The notes: a model not told the origin generated them from the sequence alone. Positions 12,901-20,146 are shown, counted from the first letter of the stretch. The stretch: 64,000 bases of DNA from Yponomeuta sedellus (GCA_934045075.1 OW203749.1:1116001-1180000); one strand, 5' to 3'. Made by a program: numbers and translations.

Positions 12901-15579
12901 CATAAAAAATATAGCTGAAAAATCTTCCAAAAACAACTCGGTCACTGAGCTTGCAAAAATTGTTAGAGATCCTCAGAGATCTGTTAATATTTGTAATGAT
13001 TTCTTTGCTAATGTTGGTACTAACCTCGCAGAAAAAATACTTAAAAATCTTAAAACTACTGAGGACTTACTTGTTGTGGATGCAGAATTAAAACAAACAT
13101 CCCAGCACTCACATAACTTTTATTGTACACCAACAGACGAAGTTGAGGTTGATAAACTTATAAACCAACTCAAGTTGGATAGTGCACCAGGCATAGATAG
13201 ATGTACGGTCAAATTGATCAAAACTATCAAATGTAAAATAACGGCTCCATTAACCCACATATATAACCTCAGCCTTTGTGATGGCGTGTTTCCATCAGAT
13301 TGGAGACTGGCTTTGGTGGTCCCTATATACAAAAGTGGACCTAAAATCAAACCTGAAAACTACAGGCCAATTTCACTTCTCACAATCTTCTCTAAAGTGC
13401 TCGAGAGGATTATGAACAAACGGTTAATACACTATCTGAATAAGAATAACCTCATCTCAAATCGGCAGTTCGGATTCAGACACGGAAGATCGACGGAGGA
13501 CGCAATAGGCTTACTTGTGGAAGAGATATCAGCTGATCTTGATAGGGGGCAGAGATGCGTTGGGGTGTTCCTTGACCTTGCCAAAGCTTTTGATACCATT
13601 TCAGTGGCAATCTTATTGAAAAAACTCGAACTCCACGGTATTAGAGGCGTGCCGCTGGAATGGTTCAAAAGCTACCTCACTGAAAGGCGACAATGTGTGA
13701 GAGTCGGGGAGCATCTCAGCGCACAGCTTCCAGTTCGGTACGGTGTCCCACAGGGCAGTGTGCTAGGACCGACCCTTTTTGTCCTGTATATGAATGATAT
13801 TCATGAAGCTGTGGCCGACTCTGGACTTATCTGCTATGCCGACGATACAGTGGCTGTTTTCCGAGGGAGCACATGGGCACAAGCATTTGAGAGGGCAGAA
13901 AGGGGAATGTCTACTCTAAAAACCTGGTTAGATAAAAACATCTTAACGCTTAATCTAAAAAAGACAAAGTACCTATGCTTTCACAAGACCGGTCATTCTG
14001 CACCAAAGGAACCACTGGTGCTCAGAATACATTCCTCATGTGATCGCTCTAAATGCACATGCGAGTCTATATCACGCTGTGATACAATTAGGTACCTCGG
14101 TATCGAGGTTGACGAGCAACTTACCTTCAAAAATCATGTCGCTCACTTGGCAAGTCGCGTCAAAAAAATAACCCATATAATGAGACTTTTGCATGACTCG
14201 GCTGACAGGAGTACTCTGCACTTGGTGTATTTGGCACTATGCGAGTCAATATTGGGGTATTGCATCACGATCTGGGGAAGCGCAGGGACTAGTGCGATGA
14301 TGCTCGTAGAGCGAGCTCAACGGGCGGTATTAAAGATGATGCTAGGGAAACCACGACTTTACCGGACGGAAAGGCTTTATACAGAGGCTGGTGTCTTTAC
14401 GGTACGACAGCTGTTTATCTACAAAAGCACAATAGTAAAGCATCGAGAGACCCTAAATTCACTTGAATACCAAAGCCGTAATGACAGACGTGTATTCAGA
14501 GTCAAGATCCCACCTGTAAACACCGCCTTTGCACAACGCATGCCCCGTTTCATGCATCCTTTTCTGTACAATCGGGTCAATAAAACCTGCAAAATTGAAA
14601 ATTGCACCGTACGAGAAGCCAAAATCATTGTTCGTAAATGGCTGTTAACACTTTCGTATGCGGAAACCGAAGCTTTCCTAAAAATACACTCGTAATGCCA
14701 GGGTTACGCATACACACACATACGTACACACAACACACACACACACACATACGCACACACAACACGCACACACATACGTACACACAACACACACACACAC
14801 GTTCATTTATTTTATTTGATTTATGTAACAAAACTTAAAATGTCTATTTTGCCTTTTTAATGAAAAACTTTCATTTGTAAATTAGTCTACGATGCAGCGA
14901 CCTTTGTAAATTGATAATACGTACACTGTACACAATCGTAACCTAGGCCGCCACGATTCAGGCTCGACCTTGTGTGGTGGTCACTAGAAAACTCTTAGTT
15001 ATAAGGTACTACAGATAATTCATAAGTTTCCATAGAATTTGTACCGTGTTTTTGTGAATAAAAGATTATTATTATTATTATTATTACTCCCCGTGTTTCT
15101 ATTCAAATTATCTGTTAAGCAGTTGGTGCCGGCTGCCGACGATAGATGGCAGTCGTTAAGCCAAGTCAGAGGTCTTAGGACGGCTTGTAAACTTCTGACA
15201 GTAAGACCAGCCACTAGTCTTGCAAGCCTCCACCAATCCGGACTTGGCCCCCGTGGTGGAGTACGGCCTAACCCTCAGGGAAGAGACCCGTGCCCCCTGT
15301 GGGGGCTCCATCTAAAACAATGTCCCAGGCACTGCAGCGTCCGAGTGTTCATGTCACCCATCTAGTGTGAGTGAAGATGCCACTGGACGCTGTATAAATC
15401 CTCATTGCGTAGATGCAAATGCCAGTTTTTGTACATATGTTTTTTTTTGCACAATAACAATAGCAGTGGTATTTTCCGTTTCATTGTATCCTTGTTATAG
15501 ATCGTCTTTTGCCTTGTCGCAGGACCTAACCAAGGCGTTGAAGATAAAACAACCGATGATGGTGCTGAAGCGGTCCTGA
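3888..15579 (+). CDS. Nse4: Nse4 (NSMCE4), kleisin of the SMC5/6 complex, seven exons
   Basis: Nse4 is the kleisin subunit that bridges the SMC5 and SMC6 heads and works in DNA repair and chromosome maintenance (family knowledge). Seven exons join with matching phases to 882 nt, 293 residues. Recognisable blocks are ERTANAVREAESLL (exon 2), ESFLDSKVLRATSDLA (exon 3), LAFLFGTF (exon 4), and the very typical C-terminal block LDPGSFSRTVENVYYVSF then LVRDG (exon 5). After these come a VSIDMTRWK segment (exon 6) and a final DLTKALKIKQPM (exon 7), the winged-helix end of the family. It is short for the family because the segment between exons 3 and 4 is missing or lies in an exon not recognised. 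The last intron (5.2 kb) holds a LINE and a truncated LTR. Divergent to DCAF1; convergent with CCDC186. Confidence 0.93.
4065..4215 (+). mobile_element. K-family LINE 3' end
   Basis: It contains 'TTTCCATCGTAAGG', 'AATAAGGCCGCCAATACTA' and 'GTGTACAATAAAGAATAATC' with a pyrimidine-rich tail. It matches 8300-8480 and 43375-43542 (minus). Confidence 0.7.
4234..4493 (-). mobile_element. S2 tRNA-derived SINE
   Basis: Reverse complement of the S2 at 962 and 17341 over its whole length. The tRNA-like head lies at the right end (GGGGTTTGAACCC is the mutated B-box). A few bases of an R-tail start (GGCTATATTA) flank it on the left. Confidence 0.8.
4596..4706 (+). CDS. Nse4: Nse4 exon 2
   Basis: Acceptor TTTTGCAG at 4588-4595, donor g|GTAAGT at 4707. 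Two bases complete a D codon; then EDAASNDERMERTANAVREA and on to VRHP plus one base. ERTANAVREAESLL is a typical Nse4 run. Confidence 0.9.
4740..5765 (+). pseudogene. J-family LINE, 5' truncated: C-terminal RT-ORF remnant and 3' UTR
   Basis: The reading frame runs to 5579 with one internal TAA at 4908-4910; the frame is unchanged across it. It encodes the end of a jockey/CR1-type reverse transcriptase ORF. Visible parts are KTNCIKFSLPN, FLGITIDAKLQWG, the thumb region with YGILLW and FVLQKRAIR, and the end PEDILSLPESRFKKYV. The polymerase catalytic motifs are not present. The 3' UTR ends in a TTTCATTTCATTTA tail. Further 3' ends of this family sit at 1445, 28640, 45303, 48530 and 59812. It lies in the second Nse4 intron; it is a dead insertion. 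Confidence 0.8.
5768..5893. mobile_element. PT element, short inverted copy
   Basis: It begins GCACTAACCCGTGCTAAGG, keeps CCTATTTAGAGGCTAAAAA, then only the tRNA 3' half on the plus strand (B-box GGTTCGAATCC) and the mirror end TTTTTAGCCTCTAAATAGG. Confidence 0.75.
5895..6175 (-). mobile_element. S1 repeat
   Basis: Reverse orientation from 'TTGAGTTAAGCAATAGTAAG' to 'GCAGGAAGAGACCTGTGCCC', with a small internal deletion near 6062-6068. Confidence 0.7.
6176..6462 (+). other. Non-coding stretch with a degenerate interspersed repeat
   Basis: It contains (AAAGAT)n and then a block reading 'AATTTAGTAGTTTTTATGTG', 'CCATCCATCCATTC', 'CATACTTACAAACTTTCGCG' and 'AGTAGGATAG'. This is the usual appearance of a common lepidopteran transposon end. 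No ORF. Confidence 0.45.
6463..6705 (-). mobile_element. R-family LINE 3' tail
   Basis: Starts CTTCTTCTTCAGGCTATATT, contains 'GGACATAGGCCTCCCC' and 'CCCACCCCCCGG', ends near CTCTAGGCCGACACCAC. Same tail as at 185-585, inverted. Confidence 0.8.
6788..6906 (+). CDS. Nse4: Nse4 exon 3
   Basis: Acceptor CTTTCAG at 6781-6787, donor att|GTAAGT at 6907. Encodes G ESFLDSKVLRATSDLAVRC ... ELASHI and ends in phase 0. The ESFLDSKVL..TSDLA pattern fits the Nse4 N-terminal half. Confidence 0.88.
6945..6985 (-). mobile_element. S1 repeat end fragment
   Basis: Contains 'GCAGTGGGGACATACAAGGG' in reverse orientation to the S1 start. Confidence 0.6.
7024..7625 (+). mobile_element. S1 repeat interrupted by another insertion
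   Basis: Part one, 7024-7157, stops at GACTAGTGGCTGGTC. Part two, 7414-7625, resumes at CACTGCCAGAAGTTTTCAAG. The two parts are contiguous in intact S1 copies. Confidence 0.75.
7158..7413 (+). mobile_element. Retroposon-like insertion inside S1
   Basis: 256 bp ending in AAAAATAAATTGAATTGAATTG written in two parts: AAAAATAAA then (TTGAA)n. Such a tail is typical of non-LTR 3' ends. No coding match. Confidence 0.5.
7770..7935 (+). mobile_element. S1 repeat, 3' truncated
   Basis: From 'CACTGCTGGGACACGGGACTC' (one base over consensus spacing) to 'GGCTTAACGACTGCCATC'. It follows a degenerate (CAGT)n stretch at 7685-7745. Confidence 0.7.
7950..8480 (+). pseudogene. K-family LINE 3' end with the last 46 codons of its ORF
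   Basis: An open frame at 7995-8135 ends TAG and reads NHSTRFLGNSFAVRAAQLWN, then NLPVSIRRSPSPAVFKSRVR. The RAAQLWNNLP..IR.SPS...FKSR pattern is the usual C terminus of jockey/CR1-type LINE ORFs. The UTR ends 'GTACAATAAAGAATATTC' with a (TTATC)n tail. It is 5' truncated. Confidence 0.75.
8466..8576 (-). pseudogene. R-family LINE ORF tail remnant
   Basis: On the minus strand it reads APPARWADDLRQIAGNGLMR and, after a stop, EKWRALGGE. This resembles the W.DDL..IAG...R...DR..WR.LGE end of RTE-type ORFs. One in-frame stop; broken. Confidence 0.65.
8577..8982 (+). mobile_element. PIF/Harbinger-like element with a MADF/Myb-like ORF remnant
   Basis: The left end TTAGGCTGAGCGCATGCGGAG, split as TTA + GGCTGAGCGCATGCGGAG, matches the end of the related element at 49574-50244. 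Inside, 8777-8905 is an open 42-codon frame beginning MTEYLIELARCEPCLFDTNY and running to RIAKEWSE, which looks like the start of a MADF domain (short helix-rich DNA-binding domain often found beside Harbinger transposases). The transposase itself is absent. The right end is degraded near 8975. Confidence 0.6.
8985..9085 (-). mobile_element. R-family LINE 3' tail
   Basis: 'ATCAGGCTATATTAGTCCAC', 'GACATAGCCCTCCCCTAAAG', then GGGGGTAATGCCCATAG. Truncated. Confidence 0.7.
9133..9305 (+). CDS. Nse4: Nse4 exon 4
   Basis: Acceptor CTCCACAG to 9132, donor ag|GTGAGA at 9306. Reads RENPDFWSFPFPRETPPLAF, LFGTF, then an arginine/proline-rich linker ending ETVD plus two bases. The FGTF core matches the FGSF box of the family. 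Phase 0 entry would join directly to exon 3. Confidence 0.85.
9335..9625 (+). mobile_element. S1 repeat
   Basis: 'AACAACCCTTGTACGTTCCC' start, 'CCATACTCCACCACGGGG', 'CACGGAAAAAATGCC', and end 'GAGCGCTTCTTG'. It fills the short intron between exons 4 and 5 up to 30 bp from the acceptor. Confidence 0.75.
9657..9853 (+). CDS. Nse4: Nse4 exon 5 (C-terminal kleisin block)
   Basis: Acceptor TTTTCACAG to 9656, donor g|GTGAGT at 9854. One base completes R; then LEKTEEGSEMVSRV ..., LSYFHLVLDPGSFSRTVENV, YYVSFLVRDG. The SYF..V.DP.SFSRTVEN motif is the Nse4 hallmark. The following intron (9854-10164) shows no recognised repeat. Confidence 0.95.
10165..10283 (+). CDS. Nse4: Nse4 exon 6
   Basis: Acceptor TTGTCCTCAG to 10164, donor aag|GTGGGT at 10284. 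Reads D EDCGLPFLKPVPAEQRES ... RQFIVSIDMTRWK, the linker and strand before the last helix. Confidence 0.92.
10294..10482 (+). mobile_element. S1 repeat, 3' truncated
   Basis: Starts 'ATCCACCCTTGTATGTCCCC' ten bases after the exon 6 donor and ends GGCTTAACGACTGC. Confidence 0.75.
10540..10800 (+). mobile_element. PT element, nearly full unit
   Basis: In tRNA-sense orientation: GTAGTCGGGGCTGCAAGTG, 'AGATGTCGCTGCCTGTATG', AATACAGAGAATATTG, then the tRNA-like unit from GCCCATTGGCTCAATTGG through GGTTCGAATCC, TTTTTAGCCTC and the end TTAGCACGGGTAAGTGC. Confidence 0.8.
10803..11236. mobile_element. Truncated solo LTR of the gypsy family at 32270-38382
   Basis: It matches that LTR from 'TTCTTAGGATTTATTC' to GGGATAGGACCGTGACA. 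About 45 bases of the TG end are missing, a 16-24 bp insertion (around 'GATAGGCTTCCAGAAGGC') is present, and several substitutions occur. It is an older copy than the intact element. Confidence 0.8.
11813..14695 (+). CDS. LINE ORF2: AP-like endonuclease and reverse transcriptase
   Basis: An open frame of about 960 codons from ATG at 11813 (residue numbers below count from there). An EEP/AP-endonuclease fold occupies roughly residues 15-230: YNIRSIYRN, TECWLT, GIYRSPS, LGDINLNIL, DISDHD. Reverse transcriptase lies at roughly 420-760: YRPISLLTIFSKVLERI, RQFGFRHGRSTEDAI, FLDLAKAFDTI, GVPQGSVLGPTLF, and catalytic YADD near residue 675. The C-terminal part lacks a CCHC finger and an RNase H domain, which fits jockey/CR1-like groups rather than R1. 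A short open stretch from ATG at 11746 in another frame runs to about 11829 and looks like the original N terminus, implying a one-base shift near 11820. Otherwise no stops, so the copy is fairly young. Clade not certain. Confidence 0.85.
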   Translation: MTLESCSKVLEDGYNFTIILYNIRSIYRNFNTFLVALNRLKTIPDVIILTECWLTDCDIGQISGFTSHKTSNNLNRAGGVVAYVKDIWSATVEEPPLKQAECLKIELSNGFTLFGIYRSPSFTQPIIFTKSLSVILSKINKNDSVFILGDINLNILDPYDNHSCEYWCLLTEMGFIPAITKPTRLQSCLDHIFAKTKCNRIIGLVSHLDISDHDIAIVGVTCTTMKNKHPKDRTVLKTNYNAVRDELDNVDWSVVIETQDVDTAVRNFNSILTTAIKNNTSQKRLSRAKYIERPWITPGLLKCMAHRDKLHLDLRKHPKDEARRLIYSRYRNFLTKLTHKLKREHDTKLLESNKNNTKGLWKAIKNIAEKSSKNNSVTELAKIVRDPQRSVNICNDFFANVGTNLAEKILKNLKTTEDLLVVDAELKQTSQHSHNFYCTPTDEVEVDKLINQLKLDSAPGIDRCTVKLIKTIKCKITAPLTHIYNLSLCDGVFPSDWRLALVVPIYKSGPKIKPENYRPISLLTIFSKVLERIMNKRLIHYLNKNNLISNRQFGFRHGRSTEDAIGLLVEEISADLDRGQRCVGVFLDLAKAFDTISVAILLKKLELHGIRGVPLEWFKSYLTERRQCVRVGEHLSAQLPVRYGVPQGSVLGPTLFVLYMNDIHEAVADSGLICYADDTVAVFRGSTWAQAFERAERGMSTLKTWLDKNILTLNLKKTKYLCFHKTGHSAPKEPLVLRIHSSCDRSKCTCESISRCDTIRYLGIEVDEQLTFKNHVAHLASRVKKITHIMRLLHDSADRSTLHLVYLALCESILGYCITIWGSAGTSAMMLVERAQRAVLKMMLGKPRLYRTERLYTEAGVFTVRQLFIYKSTIVKHRETLNSLEYQSRNDRRVFRVKIPPVNTAFAQRMPRFMHPFLYNRVNKTCKIENCTVREAKIIVRKWLLTLSYAETEAFLKIHS
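14700..14812 (+). repeat. Degenerate (CA)n tract in the LINE 3' UTR
   Basis: Alternating ACACAC and CATACG/CATACGTA blocks over 110 bp. A similar tract sits at 11245-11295 in front of the element. Confidence 0.8.
15105..15300 (-). mobile_element. S1 repeat fragment
   Basis: From TTAAGCAGTTGGTGCCGGC to 'GGGAAGAGACCCGTGCCCCC' in reverse orientation. Confidence 0.7.
15301..15425 (+). mobile_element. S2-related SINE tail
   Basis: 'AATGTCCCAGGCACTGCAGC', 'GTGAGTGAAGATGCCACTGG', 'CGTAGATGCAAAT'. Same tail as the full SINE at 41818-42090. It ends about 100 bp before the last Nse4 exon. Confidence 0.65.
15523..15579 (+). CDS. Nse4: Nse4 exon 7 (stop)
   Basis: Acceptor TTGCCTTGTCGCAG to 15522. 18 codons DLTKALKIKQPMMVLKRS then TGA. 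Matches the short final helix of Nse4 (D...AF.I..PM). Confidence 0.9.
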   Translation, partial: DLTKALKIKQPMMVLKRS

Positions 15580-15679
15580 GCGGTATTATTACGCGTAAAA
15601 CTTGTAAATATTGTTTTGTGATAAATGTTTTTGTAACTATTGAGATTTAGTTAACCGGAGTGTGAAAATGGCGACGTAA

Positions 15680-15685
15680 AATAAA
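15680..15685 (+). promoter_or_regulatory. Poly(A) signal AATAAA of Nse4
   Basis: First AATAAA after the Nse4 stop codon, 100 bp downstream, in unique sequence before the next repeat. Confidence 0.6.
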
Positions 15686-15736
15686 AACAATCTATGCTGT
15701 AATAATAAGACATACATGATTATATTCTTTTTGTTT

Positions 15737-15870
15737 CACTTACCCGTGCTAAAGACAATTTAAAAACCTATTTAGAGGCTAAAAATTCCACCCAGCCGGC
15801 ACTCGAACCCGCGACCTCTGGCTAACCGTGCCAGCGCTCTCCCAACTGAGCTAATGGGCGACTTGCCTTG
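15737..15870 (-). mobile_element. PT element
   Basis: CTTACCCGTGCTAAAGAC, CCTATTTAGAGGCTAAAAA, then tRNA-like unit on the minus strand ending at GGGCGACTTGCC. Confidence 0.75.
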
Positions 15871-15961
15871 GATTGGGTGTGTATCATATTAATATAAACT
15901 TAATCCATATTTTAATTCGGTCTAACCAGAGTACAGCAATATTTAACGTAGGTATACTAAC

Positions 15962-16320
15962 ATCGTCATCATCAACCCATTATGTCCCCACCGAGGGGCA
16001 CGGGTCTCTTCCCTGAGGAAGGTATAGGCCATACTCCACCACGGGGGCCAAGTCCGGATTGGTGGAGTCTTGCAAGACTAGTGGCTGGTCTTAATGTCAG
16101 AAATTTTTAAAGCCTCTGACTTGGCTTAACGACTGCCATCTATCGACGGCAGCCGGCACCAACTGCTTAACCTACCTTGCGAAGCAAGGGACCGCTGGGA
16201 AAAATGCCACTAGCGTCAGTCATAGACGGTCACCCATCCACGCGCTGAACGCGCCCTATGTCGCTTAACCGTCGTGATCGTTCCAGATCACTGAGCCGAG
16301 GCTATGAGCCACGTTCTAGG
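15962..16320 (+). mobile_element. S1 repeat, near full length
   Basis: From 'CATCATCAACCCATTATG' to 'ACTGAGCCGAGGCTATGAGC', all S1 blocks in order. Confidence 0.8.
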
Positions 16321-16374
16321 CAGTATGTTCTAAAACTAGTTATCACAGAAATTATGATTTTTTTTATGTTTCTT

Positions 16375-16480
16375 CTTCTTCAGGCTATATTAGTCCATTA
16401 GGACATAGCCCTCCCCTAATGAGCGCCATAGCGCAAGGTTGTGCGATCATTGGGGGGCAATGCCCATAATCCCCCGTAAT
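16375..16480 (-). mobile_element. R-family LINE 3' tail
   Basis: CTTCAGGCTATATTAGTCC to CAATGCCCATAATCCCCC. Truncated. Confidence 0.75.
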
Positions 16481-16544
16481 AATATTGAATGTTTACTTTT
16501 TGAAAAAAAAGCGTATTATAAAACGATTTTCGATGTAAAACCTA

Positions 16545-16745
16545 ACTGCAAAGTAGGTACTCGGGGCTGCAAGTGATGCAAATTACTTCAGCCAGAGAAT
16601 GTTGTAAAGAGATTCGAAATTTCACTGATGCCGGTGAGTCGCCCATTGGCTCAGTTGGAAAGAGCGCTGGCACGGATAGCCAGAGGTCGCGGGTTCGAAT
16701 CCCGGCATGGGTGGAACTTTTAGCCTCTAAATAGGTTTTTAAAAT
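16545..16745 (+). mobile_element. PT element, tRNA-sense
   Basis: CTAACTGCAAAGTAGGTACTC, split after 20 bases by convention, then 'GGTGAGTCGCCCATTGGC', anticodon stem CTGGC/GCCAG around ACGGATA, B-box GGGTTCGAATCCC, end TTTTAGCCTCTAAATAGG. Confidence 0.8.
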
Positions 16746-16914
16746 ATTATAAAACAAGTTATTATTTCTATTCAGTTTTATTCCAGATGTAAGATCAGTC
16801 ACCTATTTTTAAAAGAACAAGATTCCTCTAAAGCCCTCCTCAGAAGCAGTTTAAATAATCTGTGTGGTTACGTTTTTGCCTCTTCTACCAACCGCCTCTA
16901 AGGAGTCACTTATA

Positions 16915-17145
16915 GTAACCTATTTAGAGGCTAAAAATTTCACCCATGCCGGGATTCGAACCCGCAACCTCTGGCTATCCGTACCAGCGCTCTAACAATT
17001 GAGCCAATGGGCGACTCACGGCATCAGTGAAATTTCGAACCGCGACATCTGACTTAAGCAAATTGCATTACTTGAAATTTTTAGCCTCTAAATAGGTTTT
17101 TAAATTTGTTCCTTAGCACGGGTTAGTGCATTAAAAATAAAAATA
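16915..17145 (-). mobile_element. PT element with both ends
   Basis: Left CCTATTTAGAGGCTAAAAA, minus-strand tRNA-like unit, shortened middle, then plus-oriented end TTTTTAGCCTCTAAATAGG and TTAGCACGGGTTAGTGC. Confidence 0.8.
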
Positions 17146-17340
17146 GTGTAGTCACTTATAGGTTTTTTATAAAGTTTTTTGTAGAGAAAAAAAACACAAA
17201 TCGATTTCCACAAATGCATTTTAATAGTCCGTGGTAAAAATAGAATAGTCTTATGTATAAGCACACGGTCCTTAGAACACTACTCAGCTGTAGTACTGAC
17301 GGGAAAGATCTTTTAAACCAGTGGTTCAAACCTATGTCCT

Positions 17341-17604
17341 GCGAGCGGTGGTAGCGGAGCGGTGTAGAACGCCGGCTTCTCAATCGGGAGGTCGTGGGTT
17401 CGAACCCCGGCATGTACCAATGACTTTCTTTTCTAAGTTATGTACATTTGTGAAATTATAGTAGCAATACTACTCGCTGACGGTGAAGGAAAACATCGTA
17501 AGGAAACCCTAGTGTCTGAGGTGTTAGCGTACCTCAGCGCTTGCTACGTACAATGGCCCAACTATGAGGCTAAGTGCGGAAATCTCAGGTCTAACTAACT
17601 AACC
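17341..17604 (+). mobile_element. S2 tRNA-derived SINE, intact
   Basis: Head GAGCGGTGGTAGCGGAGCGG, B-box GGGTTCGAACCCC, body and tail as in the copy at 962. It is the best preserved copy. Confidence 0.85.
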
Positions 17605-17649
17605 TATGTCCTGCAGTGGACGTCAAACGGCTGGTGCTGGTGATGGATG

Positions 17650-18003
17650 ATGATGATTGGCCTTTTTGCATCTACGTAATGAGATGATTTATACAGCGTC
17701 CAGCGGTATCCTCACTCACACTAGATGGGTGAAGGGACCACCCTGACGCTGTAGTGCCTGGGACATGGTTTTATAGATTGTGTAGGCTTGCTCAGCACCT
17801 ATACCATCCTGACAGCTTAGTCGGCCTAGCCCACAGGAAAGACTAGTCAATACGTGCGGAGCCAACCAATGATGGATGACTCATTTGCACCACACCGCAG
17901 ACTGTAACGCTCGCGGAGCACCTGGCACTGGCTGAAAATCAGCGCTGAAGGCTTGCCCATCAGCATATGCTGAGTCAGTTGCCGTTTATAGCGGCAGTGA
18001 CAC
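17650..18003 (-). mobile_element. Long S2-type SINE, reverse orientation, head lost
   Basis: 'CGTAATGAGATGATTTATAC', 'ACTAGATGGGTGAAGGGACC', 'GACAGCTTAGTCGGCC', 'CTAGTCAATACGTGCGGAGC'. It shares these with the complete reverse copy at 59225-59625. The last 100 bp differ. Confidence 0.65.
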
Positions 18004-18045
18004 GCCGTGACCTTTAGTGTTCTTTTATTTTAATGTTATTTAGTA

Positions 18046-18293
18046 CAGTCTATTTATTCTTACTTGTCCAATTTAGTAAACAAGATTTTAACCTTAAAAT
18101 TGAGATTAGATGCCTAAACTAGACATTTTCTCGCAAATTGATGAACTATGTTTATAAAATTGGCAGCGTGTTATCTAAACAAGTGTTCCAAGTTACTTTA
18201 TTTATGGAAATATGGCAGTTTTGGACTAAAAAGTTACAGTTTACGGGTAGAATCTTGTTTACTAAATTGGACAAGTAAGAATAAATAGACTGT
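18046..18293. mobile_element. Tc1/mariner-type MITE with about 46-bp terminal inverted repeats
   Basis: Ends ACAGTCTATTTATTCTTAC and its complement GTAAGAATAAATAGACTGT, continuing through 'TTGTCCAATTTAGTAAACAA' on both sides. Flanked by TA on each side. No ORF. Confidence 0.85.
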
Positions 18294-19095
18294 AATGTGT
18301 TTTTCTCAAACATGCTCGGAAATGTTTGTGTTATTACCAATAAAGCCACAAAGTTTCTCTTTTATGGCTCCCGCCTCACTTTACTGGCCTAAGCCAGTAA
18401 AGTAAGTATGAAAATCCATTACCGTCCGCTGCTCTAACTTTTTAAATTTACTTACTAAAATTAAACTGACCAAGGAAAAATTACATACAGCCAACCACCT
18501 ACTAAGTTCTGTAAGCATACTTGCAAGATTAAAAAAAAAGCAATCTATGGTATTGGTTTTTGTGCGGTTAAACATGGTGCTCAAATATGTTAGTGTATTT
18601 AAAAAATAAAAAAGGCGGCAAACTAACTATTATTTCTTAATTACCTAGTAATTATTTTAATATTAATATTTCCTCGCATTGTTTGAGAAAAGCATTATAC
18701 AATCCTCGGCCGGAACAGGGATTGCAGGACTCGTTCTAGACGGCCTCGTCTACGACTCGGCCGTCTGTCCCAAACTCGTCCAGCAATCCCTTACCTCTGC
18801 AGTAATGTACTATTAAGTTTGCTTTGTTATTGTGGCGTGTGTACTGTGGCTATAATAAATGTTTTATCTTCTTCTTCATTTCATTATTATGTCACAATAA
18901 TGACTTCGCGGGCCATTTGGAGGGTCTCCAGGGACCACCAGTGGTCCGCGACCACCGGTTAAGAACCACTGATTTAAACCGTCTCTGAGGAGTGTTTTAG
19001 AGGACGCGCGTTTCTATAGATAAGACAATAACGGCCTTATTAACAAATAAGTTATACACTCTGAATAACTATTTGACGTATATCAATTTAAACTG
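18294..19095. other. Intergenic, no gene; possible LINE 3' end at 18690-18880
   Basis: 18294-18690 shows nothing recognised. 18690-18880 carries GC-richer sequence ending 'CTATAATAAATGTTTTATC' plus (TTC)n, similar to the lead-in of the (CTAT)n array at 30793, and so is probably a retroposon end. Confidence 0.4.
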
Positions 19096-19099
19096 GTTT

Positions 19100-19243
19100 A
19101 AGGCTGAATTTTCAACAGTCAGATAACTTTTATCTGAGGAATAAAAATGGCGGTTTGACAGCTTATGTATCAAAATCATGTCAAACCGCCATTTTTACTC
19201 CTCATATAAAAGTTATCTGACTATTGAAAAATCAGCCCTAAAT
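19100..19243. mobile_element. Hairpin MITE
   Basis: Arms 'AAGGCTGAATTTTCAACAGT..AGATAACTTTTAT' and the inverted 'AAAGTTATCTGACTATTG..TCAGCC', with the inner arm AATGGCGGTTTGACA repeated inverted. Near-complete palindrome of about 140 bp. Confidence 0.75.
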
Positions 19244-19469
19244 GAAAAATCAGCCCTCAATCTCATTCAGCGTACAAATAACCAGCTTGTCAGACCTCGC
19301 ATAACGGCTGTATACACAGCTCATAACCTTTATTAGTAAGGCCGTACGTGTTTATTAAAATCTAGGCTTTTATTCAAACACAACAACACTAATTAATGTC
19401 TCAAAGTAATATACAATTTACATTAATTATACTATTTTTATCATTATAATTTATTATACTACTAATTAT

Positions 19470-19818
19470 ACTAAGGACAATTTTAAAAACCTATTTAGAG
19501 GCTAAAAATTCCACCCATTGGATTCGAACCCGCGACGTCTGGCTATCCGTGCCAGCGCTCTATCCAACTGAGCTAATGGGCGACTCACCGGCATCAGTGA
19601 AATTTCGAACCTCTTTACACTATTCTCTGTATTACTTAAGCCAGATGTCGCTGCCTGTACGTAATACAGAGAATAGTGTAAAGAGGTTCGAAATTTCACT
19701 GATGCCGGTGAGTCGCCCATTAGCTCAGTTGGATAGAGCGCTGGCACGGATAGCCAGAGATCGCGGGTTCGAATCCAATGGGTGGAATTTTTAGCCTCTA
19801 AATAGGTCTTTAAAAAAC
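19470..19818. mobile_element. PT element, full-length palindrome with two head-to-head tRNA-like units
   Basis: Left arm on the minus strand (19490-19630) and right arm on the plus strand (19655-19800) are near-perfect inverted copies, each with the tRNA-like cloverleaf. The centre holds ACTTAAGCCAGATGTCGCTG. It could fold into a hairpin about 150 bp long. Both arms share the deletion of 'GCCGGG' in the B-arm, showing one was copied from the other. Confidence 0.85.
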
Positions 19819-20146
19819 TGACATTAATTTCACAATACAATCTTACATATTTAATGGAACAGGTATGTTGGTGTCATTTGTTACATTTGTGTATTTACAA
19901 AATAAAATATCGACAATAATGTTGTTCTCTATGTTAAAGGATTATTTATATTATTGTAACTAGGGCTCGGATAAATATGTGCTAAAGAATAAAAAAAATG
20001 TACATATAACATGGATCTAAAAAACGGAGATATGGAAGAATATGGGCTAAAAAACGCAACTAATACCAAACACAAAACATTTTTACTCTAATATTATTGT
20101 TTGAAAAATGAAAATGAACGAAATTAAATTGCTATATTCTTTTTTA

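Larger units (their letters stand above)
11240..15088 (+). mobile_element. Non-LTR retrotransposon (jockey/CR1-like), nearly full ORF2
   Basis: It includes an approximate 5' leader from about 11240 with CA-rich runs, the endonuclease-RT ORF (11813-14695), a CA-rich 3' UTR, and a (TTA)n tail near 15060-15088 that suggests the true 3' end. No ORF1 was recognised. It is inserted in the last Nse4 intron in the same direction as the gene. Confidence 0.7.

Noticed and set aside
16640..16715. Functional tRNA gene
   Set aside because: A cloverleaf can be drawn, but the anticodon loop is ACGGATA with C at position 33, the anticodon GGA would need a class II serine tRNA, and over 20 copies sit in transposon context. 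Treated as tRNA-derived repeat.
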